From contig OZ253937.1 of NCBI GenBank assembly GCA_965267185.1, forward strand, positions 2,108,001-2,172,000: a stretch of DNA of 64,000 nt, read 5' to 3'. Source of the stretch: G965267185 sp965267185. GTDB lineage: Bacteria; Pseudomonadota; Alphaproteobacteria; UBA6615. Positions 25,462 through 32,726 of the stretch are shown piece after piece. The first letter of the stretch is position 1; every line of letters starts with the position of its first letter. The notes under the pieces are model-generated. The model saw only the letters and a program-made list of their open reading frames with translations. It was not told the origin of the DNA and searched no databases. Made by a program: the position numbers and the translations under genes.

Positions 25462-25656
25462 CTAATCGGCTTTTAGCTTGGTAGCGCTCTTCCCGAGGAC
25501 ACCTTTCGGAAACATACGACTAATTGTCGCTTGGCCAACTCCGAGGGTTAAAGCTATCTGCGTCTGCGAGTATCCCTTCTCCAACAAATGCAAGATCATC
25601 AACTTTTTCAGTGCATCGAGCTCAGATATAACTTTCTCTAAATCCGTCATTTCCAA
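25462..25656 (-). CDS. small HTH protein, paralogue C (64 aa)
   Basis: One of three tandem related proteins sharing the pattern KKLxIxxLLxxGxxQxxxAxxLGxxxxxxSRMxPxG. Here it spans residues 17-52: 'KKLMILHLLEKGYSQTQIALTLGVGQATISRMFPKG'-type order with the HTH at about 27-48 and a basic C-terminal tail. A TTG start at 25656 has GGAG six bases upstream; an ATG two codons later is the alternative. It directly precedes the CHAT gene. Such an HTH could bind DNA or mediate protein contacts; no regulator of known target is matched. Confidence 0.75.
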   Translation of the reverse strand: MEMTDLEKVISELDALKKLMILHLLEKGYSQTQIALTLGVGQATISRMFPKGVLGKSATKLKAD

Positions 25657-25687
25657 ATTAAACTCCTAGCTCCAACCTGTCTTCCTT

Positions 25688-25876
25688 TTAGGATTTTGAC
25701 CTTGTCTTCATAATCTCCATACCCTTGGGGAGCATTCGGCTCATAGTCGCCTCGCTTACGCCCAACATTTGGGCGACATCTTTTTGTCGAGCGCCACCGA
25801 CGAGTAGCTGCATAATCAAAAGTTTTTTTACGGCTTCCATCTCTTTAATAAGCGTCTCGGCATCTTTGTCCTTCAT
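25688..25876 (-). CDS. small HTH protein, paralogue B (62 aa)
   Basis: Second of the three paralogues: 'VKKLLIMQLLVGG' (16-28), 'QKDVAQMLGVSEATMSRMLPKG' style HTH (31-52), then a short basic tail (KTRSKS). The ATG at 25876 was preferred because GGAGG lies five bases upstream; an in-frame ATG at 25888 would add four residues. A 31-base gap separates it from paralogue C and 18 bases from paralogue A. An N-terminal amphipathic helix (about 5-27) could dimerise. Confidence 0.75.
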   Translation of the reverse strand: MKDKDAETLIKEMEAVKKLLIMQLLVGGARQKDVAQMLGVSEATMSRMLPKGMEIMKTRSKS

Positions 25877-25894
25877 CGCCCCCTCCATTAAAAC

Positions 25895-26098
25895 CTAATC
25901 AGCTGCCATGTGTTTCTTTGATATTTCTCGTAAAGTTCCAGAAGGAAACATTCTGCTGATCTGACTTCGATCTAGCCCTAAGGCAGCGGCGACTTGCTTC
26001 TGAGTTAATCCTGAACGCAATAGCCCTAAGATCATGAGTTTTTTGATTGAAGTGAGTTCGGCTAAATGCTGTTCACTAATTTCCATTATCCATTTCAC
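25895..26098 (-). CDS. small HTH protein, paralogue A (67 aa)
   Basis: Third paralogue: 'IKKLMILGLLRSG' (18-30) and HTH 'TQKQVAAALGLDRSQISRMFPSG' (32-54, slightly over one motif), with a basic tail 'REISKKHMAAD'. The GTG start overlaps the stop of the sigma-like gene as GTGA, indicating translational coupling. The recognition helices of A, B and C differ (DRSQIS, SEATMS, GQATIS), so the three may recognise different sites or partners. Confidence 0.75.
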   Translation of the reverse strand: MKWIMEISEQHLAELTSIKKLMILGLLRSGLTQKQVAAALGLDRSQISRMFPSGTLREISKKHMAAD

Positions 26099-26346
26099 TT
26101 TCGGTTATGTTGCTTCGAGCGCGAAGATTTTGGGGCTTTGCGAGCCTTAGACAAAACGACGTTCACTGTATTTGGTGTTGTTCCAAGAATACCGGCGATA
26201 TCCTTTGGCGAAATTCCGGCCTTTTCCAGAAACAAAATCCGGTCCTTTTGAGAATCAAATCCCGCAACTGTTCCGTGCGCCTGAAGCCTGATCAGCGTGT
26301 CCAATTTCTCTAAAATAGCTTCTTCCGTTGTTAGCCTGCTAACCAT
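26095..26346 (-). CDS. small sigma-70 region 4-like HTH protein (83 aa)
   Basis: Residues about 38-70 ('LFLEKAGISPKDIAGILGTTPNTVNVVLSKARK') are a sigma factor region 4/LuxR-like HTH. The N-terminal 25 residues form a predicted helix 'AILEKLDTLIRLQA' that is common in small accessory HTH proteins, and the C-terminus is strongly basic (APKSSRSKQHNRK). It lacks sigma region 2, so it is not a complete sigma factor. It overlaps the upstream winged-HTH gene by 8 bases and the downstream paralogue by 4. Confidence 0.75.
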   Translation of the reverse strand: MVSRLTTEEAILEKLDTLIRLQAHGTVAGFDSQKDRILFLEKAGISPKDIAGILGTTPNTVNVVLSKARKAPKSSRSKQHNRK

Positions 26347-26665
26347 TTGATTTCTTGGCTTTCTTTAAGAATGAGCTTGATAACGGGTAAACGTGTACCG
26401 GACGCATATCGCGTCCTTCACCCACACGCACAACAATTCCAGCATCAACCCACCTCCCCAAGGACCGACTTAGGCTACCTTTATCTATAGTTGTGGCCCT
26501 TGCGATATCAGATTGCGAATTTGAACCATCACACAAATTATACGCGATTACTTGCTTTTCGCCTCCACCACCGCCGGCAACTAAATCGTAAAGCTTTTCC
26601 TCCGGAAATGTTTGCCGGGCGATCGTTCCCAATATTGCTCTCAAATAGATTTCTTCAGTGTCCAA
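26339..26665 (-). CDS. small winged-HTH (MarR-like) protein, first gene of the HTH-CHAT operon
   Basis: A 108-aa protein with a winged helix at about 38-95: 'VIAYNLCDGSNSQSDIARATTIDKGSLSRSLGRWVDAGIVVRVGEG' gives helices 2-3 and the wing. A Gly-rich segment (31-35) precedes it. The start is TTG at 26665 with GGAG eight bases upstream; there is no in-frame ATG before the upstream stop. As the operon's first gene with a DNA-binding fold close to a 14-base dyad at 26729-26742, autoregulation is a reasonable inference. Confidence 0.75.
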   Translation of the reverse strand: MDTEEIYLRAILGTIARQTFPEEKLYDLVAGGGGGEKQVIAYNLCDGSNSQSDIARATTIDKGSLSRSLGRWVDAGIVVRVGEGRDMRPVHVYPLSSSFLKKAKKSNG

Positions 26666-26728
26666 TTCATATACTCCAGCATCGTCATCTCATCATTTAC
26701 CGGCAATATTATCGGATTGGTCGAGTCG

Positions 26729-26742
26729 CCATATAAATATGG
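26729..26742. promoter_or_regulatory. perfect dyad upstream of the HTH-CHAT operon
   Basis: CCATATAAATATGG is a perfect 6+6 inverted repeat around AA, 64 bases upstream of the TTG start of the winged-HTH gene. TTGACT (minus strand, 26744-26749) abuts it, but no good -10 lies 17 bases on. A candidate operator for one of the operon's HTH proteins; function inferred. Confidence 0.4.
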
Positions 26743-26926
26743 TAGTCAATAAGTCCTTTCTACTGTCTCTAAAAATTCCAGATCGAACGGGATCGAAACC
26801 CATCAAACAGCGTTAAAAGTTAGTACTTTTCTAGTGAAACGCGCAGATATCGGCCGTGATTTTCAACCTAAAATATCGTGGTAGGATCGTTGCCGAAAAA
26901 ATGGCGCATTAAAATGGGGAGCGACG

Positions 26927-28018
26927 ATGACCGACGATCAAACACGGGAACATCTGATCGGCCGCCTGCCGCGGCTGCTCGGCTCCGGCGTCGATTACAA
27001 CGATGCCATGACCGTGATCGCCAATATGCGCGAGGTCGCCGACTGGTCACGCGGCTGGGAAGCGGCAGGCGAGAACCACGAGAAACGCGGCGACAAAGCG
27101 CTTGCGGCGGGCAACAAGGTATCTGCTGGCGAGGCCTACTTCCGCGCCGCTATCTCGTTCCACACCGGCCAATCAGGCAATGTCGAGAACCCGCAGGAAA
27201 AGCTGCGAGTGCAGACACGCCAGCGTGAAGCCTATCTGAAAGCAATGCCCCATCTGCGGCCGCCGGCCGAACGCATCGAAATTCCCTTCGAGGACATCAC
27301 GTTTCCGGGCAATCTGCGCCTGCCGGCAAACGGCGGTGCGACAAATAACAACGGGGGGCCGTTTCCGTGCGTACTCCTGAACGCGGGCGCCGACTCCACC
27401 AAGGAAGAGTTCTTCACGCTGGAGAACGAGTTCCTCAAACGGGGCCTCGCCACCTGCGCCTTCGACGGACCGGGCCAGGGCATGACCTGGCAGCAGATGA
27501 AACTGCGCCCCGATTTTGAGGCGCCGGTGGGCGCCGTGCTCGACGTGCTGGAGACGCGGGCCGAGCTCGACCCGGTACGCTTCGGCATCTGGGGCCGCAG
27601 CATGGGGGGCTACGCTGTCCCCCGCGTCGCCGCCCACGACCGGCGCATAAAGGCGTGCGTGAGCCTTGGCGGTTATTTCGATCTGGCGAGCTTCTGGGAT
27701 ACGTCGTCCGACGTGTTGCTCGATATTCTGCAATTCGCGTTCGGCGCCGACGACCGCACCCAAGCCCGCGAAACCGCACGCCGCTTCACCCTCGCCGGCT
27801 CGGCCCACAACATCGAGTGTCCGCTGTTGGTCGTGCACAGCGACGGCGACGATATCTGCCCGCTGACCGAGGCCGAGCGCACCGCTGCGGCGGCGGGCGA
27901 CAACGCCGAGTTGGTGGTGTTCGAGGGCGGCAACCATTGCTGCGACAACATGCCGGCGGTCGTGCGCCCGCTGATGGCCGATTGGCTGGCCGATAAGTTG
28001 GGCGCTGCTGCCGCCTGA
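26927..28018 (+). CDS. alpha/beta hydrolase (FrsA/2,6-dihydroxypseudooxynicotine hydrolase-like)
   Basis: A 363-aa hydrolase with a helical N-terminal cap (about 1-115) and a catalytic alpha/beta domain. The nucleophile elbow is 'GIWGRSMGGYAVP' (Ser in GRSMGG, about 225), the acid is likely Asp in 'VVHSDGDDICP' (about 304-314) and the His in 'FEGGNHCCDN' (about 331-340). The long cap and motif order match C-C bond or ester hydrolases of the 2,6-DHPON hydrolase group. GGGGAG precedes the ATG. It is just upstream of the TPP riboswitch but not under it. Confidence 0.88.
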   Translation: MTDDQTREHLIGRLPRLLGSGVDYNDAMTVIANMREVADWSRGWEAAGENHEKRGDKALAAGNKVSAGEAYFRAAISFHTGQSGNVENPQEKLRVQTRQREAYLKAMPHLRPPAERIEIPFEDITFPGNLRLPANGGATNNNGGPFPCVLLNAGADSTKEEFFTLENEFLKRGLATCAFDGPGQGMTWQQMKLRPDFEAPVGAVLDVLETRAELDPVRFGIWGRSMGGYAVPRVAAHDRRIKACVSLGGYFDLASFWDTSSDVLLDILQFAFGADDRTQARETARRFTLAGSAHNIECPLLVVHSDGDDICPLTEAERTAAAAGDNAELVVFEGGNHCCDNMPAVVRPLMADWLADKLGAAAA

Positions 28019-28071
28019 GGCCGCGCCGATCTTGACAAGCCTCCACCGCCGACCCATCGTGTCGGCCTAAC

Positions 28072-28157
28072 GTGATGCTGGGGTGTCCCCGATAACCGGG
28101 GGCTGAGATTAGACCCACGAACCTGATCCGGATCATGCCGGCGGAGGGAGCTATCGC
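28072..28157 (+). promoter_or_regulatory. TPP riboswitch (THI element)
   Basis: The conserved thi-box blocks are present in order: GGGGTGTCCC, GGGGGCTGAGATTAGACCC (28098 on), GAACCTGATCCGGATCATGCC, and GGCGGAGGGAGC, with a short P1 closing between GATGCT near 28074 and AGCTATC near 28149. This is a canonical aptamer for thiamine pyrophosphate, on the strand of the downstream ABC transporter operon at 28218-32726. A CCCCCTCCTCC tract (28170-28180) after it can pair either with the aptamer's GGAGGG (28143-28148) or with the operon's Shine-Dalgarno (28207-28212), implying translational control. A lone TTGACA at 28032-28037 could be the -35. Confidence 0.93.
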
Positions 28158-28217
28158 AAATTCGGCAATCCCCCTCCTCCACTGCACCACGACCGGATCA
28201 TCTGCCGGGAGGTAGCA

Positions 28218-29372
28218 ATGCCTATTCACTCTTCGTTGCAACGGGCCGCAAACCGGATTGCGACCTCGCTGGGCGCGCTCGCTTGCGCCCTCGCCTTATC
28301 CACTACTGCCGACGCCCAATCGCAACCGGTCGACATACCGGTTTTGGTCCCACTCACCGGGTTCCTCTCGCTCGAAGGCACCAGCCAGCGCAATGGCGCC
28401 GAACTGGCGCTGCGCGATGTTGCCGGCGTCCGCTATGACGTTTCGGATACGGCGACGTCGCCCGAGGTAGCCGTGAACGCACTTGAGCGCGCCATGACCG
28501 GCGATAATGTGGTCGCAATCGTCGCGCCGATGCTGGGCACCCAAATGCTCGCCCTGGTGCCGCTTGCCGATGAGTTCGAGGTGCCGCTGGTGACCGTATC
28601 GGGCACGGCCAAGATTACCGAGCTGGGCAGTCCCAACGTCTACCGCTTTTTCCCAGGCGACGTGGTGGTCAAGCGGGCTCACGCCCGCTACGCGGTGGAG
28701 GAGATGGGGATCAAGCGGCCCGCCGTAGTGTTTCAGACCACCGCCTACGGTCAAAGCGGCCGCGCCGAGTTATCGAAAAACCTCGCCGCACTCGGCAGCC
28801 CGCCGGTCATCGAAGAAGCGATCGACGTATCGGTGAAAGACATGCTGCCGGTGTTGAGCAAAGCGCGCGCCGCAAATGCCGATGCGCTGCTCCTGCATTT
28901 GCACGCCGGTTCCACCGCATTGATCATCAAGCAGGCGCGGGCCGCGGGGATCGATCTGCCGATTATCGCCGGATCGGCGATGCATCAGCCGCAGACCGCG
29001 GCGCTATTGGAGCCCACCGAACTTGCCGGCGTATGTGCCGAAAGCGGTTCGTCGCCAATCTCGGGCGGCAGCGCCGACATCGAAGAATTCGCCCGCAAAT
29101 ACCGTGCGGCCTATGGCAGCGAACCGGATGCGTTCGCGCTCGGCCAGTACGACGCGGTGCAGATGATCCTCGCCGCGGTCGGATCCGGCGCACGAACGCC
29201 CGACGCAATCCGCGCCGCGCTCGCCAACAACAGCCATGATGGCCTCGCCATGCGCTACCGCTCCGACGGTAAGGGCAACATGGCCCATGATGCGGTCATC
29301 ATTTGCTACGACGGTTCGGGCCGCACCCCCGATATCGTCAAGCGCTACGAGAACGTCACCGGGGCGCGGTAG
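28218..29372 (+). CDS. HAAT-type ABC transporter substrate-binding protein under TPP riboswitch
   Basis: A 384-aa periplasmic binding protein (Peripla_BP_6, type 1 fold) with a Sec signal peptide (about 1-33, cleavage near 'TTADAQ'). 'IPVLVPLTGFLSLEGTSQRNGAELA' (about 40-64), 'VVFQTTAYGQSGRAELSKNLAALG' and 'FALGQYDAVQMILAAV' mark the fold. GGGAGG sits five bases before the ATG. The riboswitch directly upstream argues that the ligand is thiamine, a pyrimidine/thiazole moiety or a degradation product rather than a branched-chain amino acid; this is inferred from regulation, not from the binding site. Confidence 0.9.
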   Translation: MPIHSSLQRAANRIATSLGALACALALSTTADAQSQPVDIPVLVPLTGFLSLEGTSQRNGAELALRDVAGVRYDVSDTATSPEVAVNALERAMTGDNVVAIVAPMLGTQMLALVPLADEFEVPLVTVSGTAKITELGSPNVYRFFPGDVVVKRAHARYAVEEMGIKRPAVVFQTTAYGQSGRAELSKNLAALGSPPVIEEAIDVSVKDMLPVLSKARAANADALLLHLHAGSTALIIKQARAAGIDLPIIAGSAMHQPQTAALLEPTELAGVCAESGSSPISGGSADIEEFARKYRAAYGSEPDAFALGQYDAVQMILAAVGSGARTPDAIRAALANNSHDGLAMRYRSDGKGNMAHDAVIICYDGSGRTPDIVKRYENVTGAR

Positions 29373-29399
29373 GCGGCTCACTCGCCGGGAAATAGTTAG

Positions 29400-30284
29400 A
29401 TGTTCGCCGCACAACTGGCGCTCAACGCGCTGGCCCTCGGCGCCGCCTATGCGCTGGTCGCGTTGGGTTTTGTTTTAGTGCTCAACGCTACGACCGCGGT
29501 GAACTTCGGTCATGGTGATACTGTTGTTGCCGGCGGATTTTTAGCGGTTTTGTTGGCGACGTTGATTCCCGACGATCTCGCCGTGCCGGGTCTCCTATTG
29601 CTGCCCGGCATATTGGCGCTGATGGCGCTGTTCGGCGTCGTCATGTCGTGGCTGGTCTACTTGCCGGTCCGCGACCGCCCCCCGGTCACGACCTTCATCA
29701 CCACCATCGCGTTCGGCATCATCGTTGCCAACGGGCTCAACGCCTTGTTCGGTGCCGCGCCACGCAGCGCGCCGACGCTCATCGGCGGCGGCGGGTTCAG
29801 CGCCGGCGATCTGTTCCTGAGCCGCCAATCGATCGCCATCGTCGCCGTCTCGGCTTTACTCATCGCCGGCCTGTCGCTGCTGCTCAACCGCACGCAGTTG
29901 GGCCGCCAGCTGCGCGCCTGCGCGCAAGACCCTGAAATGGCGCAAGCGGTCGGCATACGCCTCACACGCATGACCATGATCACCTTTGCGCTCGCGGCCG
30001 CCTTGGCTGGCGCCGCCGGGTTGCTGTTGGCCAACCAGTTCTTCGTTTCGCCGAACGACGGCGGCATCTTGATCCTCAAGGCCTATATCGCCGTCACCAT
30101 CGGCGGCTGGGGCAGTTTGCGCGGCGCGGTCGCCGGGGCATTGCTTATCGCCGCCTTCGAAGTGGCCGTCGCCAGTTGGTTCTCCCAACCGGTCGCGGAA
30201 GGATTGCTCTACGTCACCCTTTTCATCGTGCTGTTCTTCCGGCCCCAGGGCCTGTTCGGCGAAACCGCGAGCCAGCGCGCATGA
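29400..30284 (+). CDS. HAAT-type ABC transporter permease, LivH-like (TPP-regulated operon)
   Basis: A 294-aa LivH-type permease: 'LALGAAYALVALGFVLVLNATTAVNFGHGDTVVAGGFLA' at the N-terminus, coupling helix 'RQLRACAQDPEMAQAVGIRL' (about 170-190) and 'AVTIGGWGSLRGAVAGALLIAAFEV' near the C-terminus. It follows the binding-protein gene by 27 bases and is followed by the LivM-LivG fusion after 10 bases. Confidence 0.92.
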   Translation: MFAAQLALNALALGAAYALVALGFVLVLNATTAVNFGHGDTVVAGGFLAVLLATLIPDDLAVPGLLLLPGILALMALFGVVMSWLVYLPVRDRPPVTTFITTIAFGIIVANGLNALFGAAPRSAPTLIGGGGFSAGDLFLSRQSIAIVAVSALLIAGLSLLLNRTQLGRQLRACAQDPEMAQAVGIRLTRMTMITFALAAALAGAAGLLLANQFFVSPNDGGILILKAYIAVTIGGWGSLRGAVAGALLIAAFEVAVASWFSQPVAEGLLYVTLFIVLFFRPQGLFGETASQRA

Positions 30285-30294
30285 GGCGGCAATC

Positions 30295-32007
30295 ATGAAT
30301 GTGCGCGCCGGTATCGGTCCCATTTTCGCAATCATCGTGGCGGCGATCGCGCTCTATGCGGTTTTTTTCGCCTCGTCCTACGATCTGCGCGTGCTCACGG
30401 TCTCGGGCATCTACGTGATCCTGGTCTTGGGCTATCAGTTCATCTTCGGTCATGCAGGAGCACTAAGCCTCGCCCAGGGCGCGTTCTTCGGTCTCGGCGC
30501 ATACGTAACCGGCATTCTCGGTAGCCAGTTCGGCTGGCAATTCCAAGCGACATTTCCCTTGTCGATCCTGGTTCCGGCGCTTCTCGCGGCGACGATCGCC
30601 TTGCCGGTACTGCGCCTCGAATCTCACTATTTCGCGCTCGCCACGCTCGCCCTCGGCCAAGGGTTGCTGCTGATCGCGATCAACTGGGAGGGGGTGACCG
30701 GCGGCGCGAACGGCCTGCCCGGCGTCCCCGGCATTATCATATTCGATCTAGCGGTGCCCCGCGGCCTGGCATTGCTAGGGTTCGTCTGGGCGCTCGCCGC
30801 ATCAGGCGCGGCGCTGACCTGGTGGGTGATGCACGGGCTCTACGGCCTTTCCTTCACGGTGATGCGCGAAACGCCGCTGGCCGCGGGCGCATTGGGCATC
30901 GACCGGGCGGCGCTGCGTTTCGCCGCCTTCGTCTTGAGCGCCGCCTATGGCGGCGCAGCGGGCGCTCTGTTCGTGCACACGGTGCGGGTGATTTCCCCGG
31001 AAGTGCTCGGTTTCGCCATTATGGTGACCTGTCTCACCATGACCGTCGCCGGCGGACGCACACAGATTATCGGTGCTGTGATTGGCGCGGTTGCATTGAT
31101 TCACCTGCCCGAATGGTTTCGCGGTCTCGAGCAGTATTATTTGGTCGCAGTCGGGGCGGCGCTCCTCCTGATCATCCTGTTCGCCCCCGATGGTGCAGCG
31201 GCTTATCTCACCCGGCGGTCCGGCAATTCTGGCGGCCGTTCTCGAACCGATGCGCCACTGTTCAACCTGCGGCCGTTCCGCACAAACAGCCTCGAGATTA
31301 CCGGCCTCGCAAAAAACTATGGCGGCGTTCGCGCGCTCGCCGGTGTCGACCTCACGGTCGAACCTGGCGAGATCGTCGGTCTGATCGGACCAAACGGCTC
31401 AGGCAAGACGACGCTGGCGAACCTGGTGACCGGGCTCGGCCAGCCCGACCAAGGCCACATCCGCCTCGGAGAGAGCGATGTAACCGGCCTCGCCGCTCAC
31501 CGCATTGCCCGGCTCGGTGTCGGCCGCACCTTTCAGGTGCCCCAGCTCGCGCCATCGCTAAGCCTTATCGACGCCGTTGCCGCCGCGCACGCTACGGACG
31601 GCTTTAGCCTCGCCGCCGCGCGCGCCGACGCCGCAGAAATTCTCCGCGCTTTGGGCTTGGCGGAGCGCGCTGATCAACCTTGTCACGACCAACCCCATGG
31701 GATTAAGCGCAGTGTCGATCTTGCCGCTGCGCTTGCGCGCCGGCCCTCGATAATCATTCTCGATGAGCCAGCTGCGGGGCTCACCCAAGACGAAGCCGCC
31801 ACCCTGGCTAACACCTTACGGGCCTATGCCGCAAACGGCGCAGCGATACTGGTGATCGATCACGACATGACTTTTCTGCTGCCACTGGCGCAGCGCTTAG
31901 TCTGTCTCGATGCGGGCCAAGTTATCGCCGGCGGGTCGCCGAGCGAGGTTGTTGAAGAACCGGCAGTGATCGCCGCGTATTTCGGCGCCGGAACGGACGC
32001 CTCGTGA
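30295..32007 (+). CDS. fused LivM-type permease and LivG-type ATPase (TPP-regulated operon)
   Basis: A 570-aa fusion. Residues about 1-310 are a LivM permease ('LGYQFIFGHAGALSLAQGAFFGLGAY', coupling loop 'FTVMRETPLAAGALGID'), then a 30-residue linker, then a LivG-type ATPase at about 332-570: Walker A GPNGSGKT (365-372), 'RTFQVPQLAPS', Walker B 'SIIILDEPAAGL', switch His in 'VIDHDM'. The ABC signature is degenerate ('QPHGIKRSVDLA' in place of LSGGQ-like), which LivG proteins tolerate. Its stop overlaps the LivF start by 4 bases. M-G fusions are known but uncommon. Confidence 0.9.
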   Translation: MNVRAGIGPIFAIIVAAIALYAVFFASSYDLRVLTVSGIYVILVLGYQFIFGHAGALSLAQGAFFGLGAYVTGILGSQFGWQFQATFPLSILVPALLAATIALPVLRLESHYFALATLALGQGLLLIAINWEGVTGGANGLPGVPGIIIFDLAVPRGLALLGFVWALAASGAALTWWVMHGLYGLSFTVMRETPLAAGALGIDRAALRFAAFVLSAAYGGAAGALFVHTVRVISPEVLGFAIMVTCLTMTVAGGRTQIIGAVIGAVALIHLPEWFRGLEQYYLVAVGAALLLIILFAPDGAAAYLTRRSGNSGGRSRTDAPLFNLRPFRTNSLEITGLAKNYGGVRALAGVDLTVEPGEIVGLIGPNGSGKTTLANLVTGLGQPDQGHIRLGESDVTGLAAHRIARLGVGRTFQVPQLAPSLSLIDAVAAAHATDGFSLAAARADAAEILRALGLAERADQPCHDQPHGIKRSVDLAAALARRPSIIILDEPAAGLTQDEAATLANTLRAYAANGAAILVIDHDMTFLLPLAQRLVCLDAGQVIAGGSPSEVVEEPAVIAAYFGAGTDAS

Positions 32008-32726
32008 GCGCCCCCTTGCTTTCTGTCACCGGCCTCTCGGTAAGCTATGGCGGCGCTGCCGCGGTCGAGCCGTTGACGATGGACGTAACCCGCGGCGGAC
32101 GCCTCGCCGTGCTAGGCGCCAACGGCGCGGGTAAGTCGAGTCTGCTGCGCGGTCTCATGGGGTTGGCGCCAGCGACGGGGCAAATCACCTTCGACACCGC
32201 CGACATCACCGCCTTCACGACGGCAGACCGGGCGCGCCGGGGTATCGCGTTCGTGCCCGAAGGACGGCGGGTATTTGCCGGTATGACCGTGCGCGAGAAC
32301 CTTGAGGTCGCTGCCCACACAACCACACAGGAGCGCCAGCGGCGGCGGGACGAGGCCTACGCCCTGTTTCCCCAATTGGCCGAACGCGACACCGACGCCG
32401 CGTGGCAGTTGTCAGGCGGTCAGCAGCAGATGCTGGCGATCGCCCGAGCCATGATGGCGCGGCCAAAGCTGCTGTTGATGGATGAGCCTTCGCTGGGCCT
32501 GGCGCCGGCCGTCGCGAAAGATGTCGTTGCGGCGCTGGCCGCGGTCGCGGATGACACGGCGATCGTGCTCGCAGAGCAAAATGCCGGCCTGGCGTTGGAG
32601 ATCGCCAACGACGCGATTATCCTCGACCGGGGCGCCGTGATCTTTCGGGGGTCCGCCCAGGAAATGCGCGGGCGCGCCGAGCTCCTCGGGCCCGCGTCTC
32701 CAAACCGGCCAAACGATCTAGCCTAG
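32004..32726 (+). CDS. HAAT-type ABC transporter ATP-binding protein, LivF-like (TPP-regulated operon)
   Basis: A 240-aa ABC ATPase: Walker A GANGAGKS (38-45), Q-loop region 'FVPEGRRVFAGMTVREN' (83-99), signature LSGGQQQM (136-143), Walker B LLLMDE (156-161) and 'VLAEQNAGLAL' where LivF normally has Gln for the switch His. Last gene of the riboswitch operon; its stop overlaps the convergent SH3 gene by 4 bases. Confidence 0.93.
   Translation: MSAPLLSVTGLSVSYGGAAAVEPLTMDVTRGGRLAVLGANGAGKSSLLRGLMGLAPATGQITFDTADITAFTTADRARRGIAFVPEGRRVFAGMTVRENLEVAAHTTTQERQRRRDEAYALFPQLAERDTDAAWQLSGGQQQMLAIARAMMARPKLLLMDEPSLGLAPAVAKDVVAALAAVADDTAIVLAEQNAGLALEIANDAIILDRGAVIFRGSAQEMRGRAELLGPASPNRPNDLA

Larger units (their letters stand above)
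24075..26900. other. AT-rich accessory island
   Basis: Base composition drops visibly from the GC-rich background between the thioesterase stop and the hydrolase promoter, and codon use shifts to A/T-ending codons. Everything coding inside is on the minus strand: five HTH genes, a CHAT protease and a 68-aa orphan. There is no integrase, transposase or tRNA at either edge and no convincing direct repeat, so the mode of entry is unknown. Composition and gene content together suggest horizontal acquisition. Confidence 0.75.

Noticed and set aside
24093..26792. 8-base repeat GAACGGGA near both edges of the AT-rich island as an attachment site
   Set aside because: Too short and not at the composition boundaries; no integrase or tRNA nearby.
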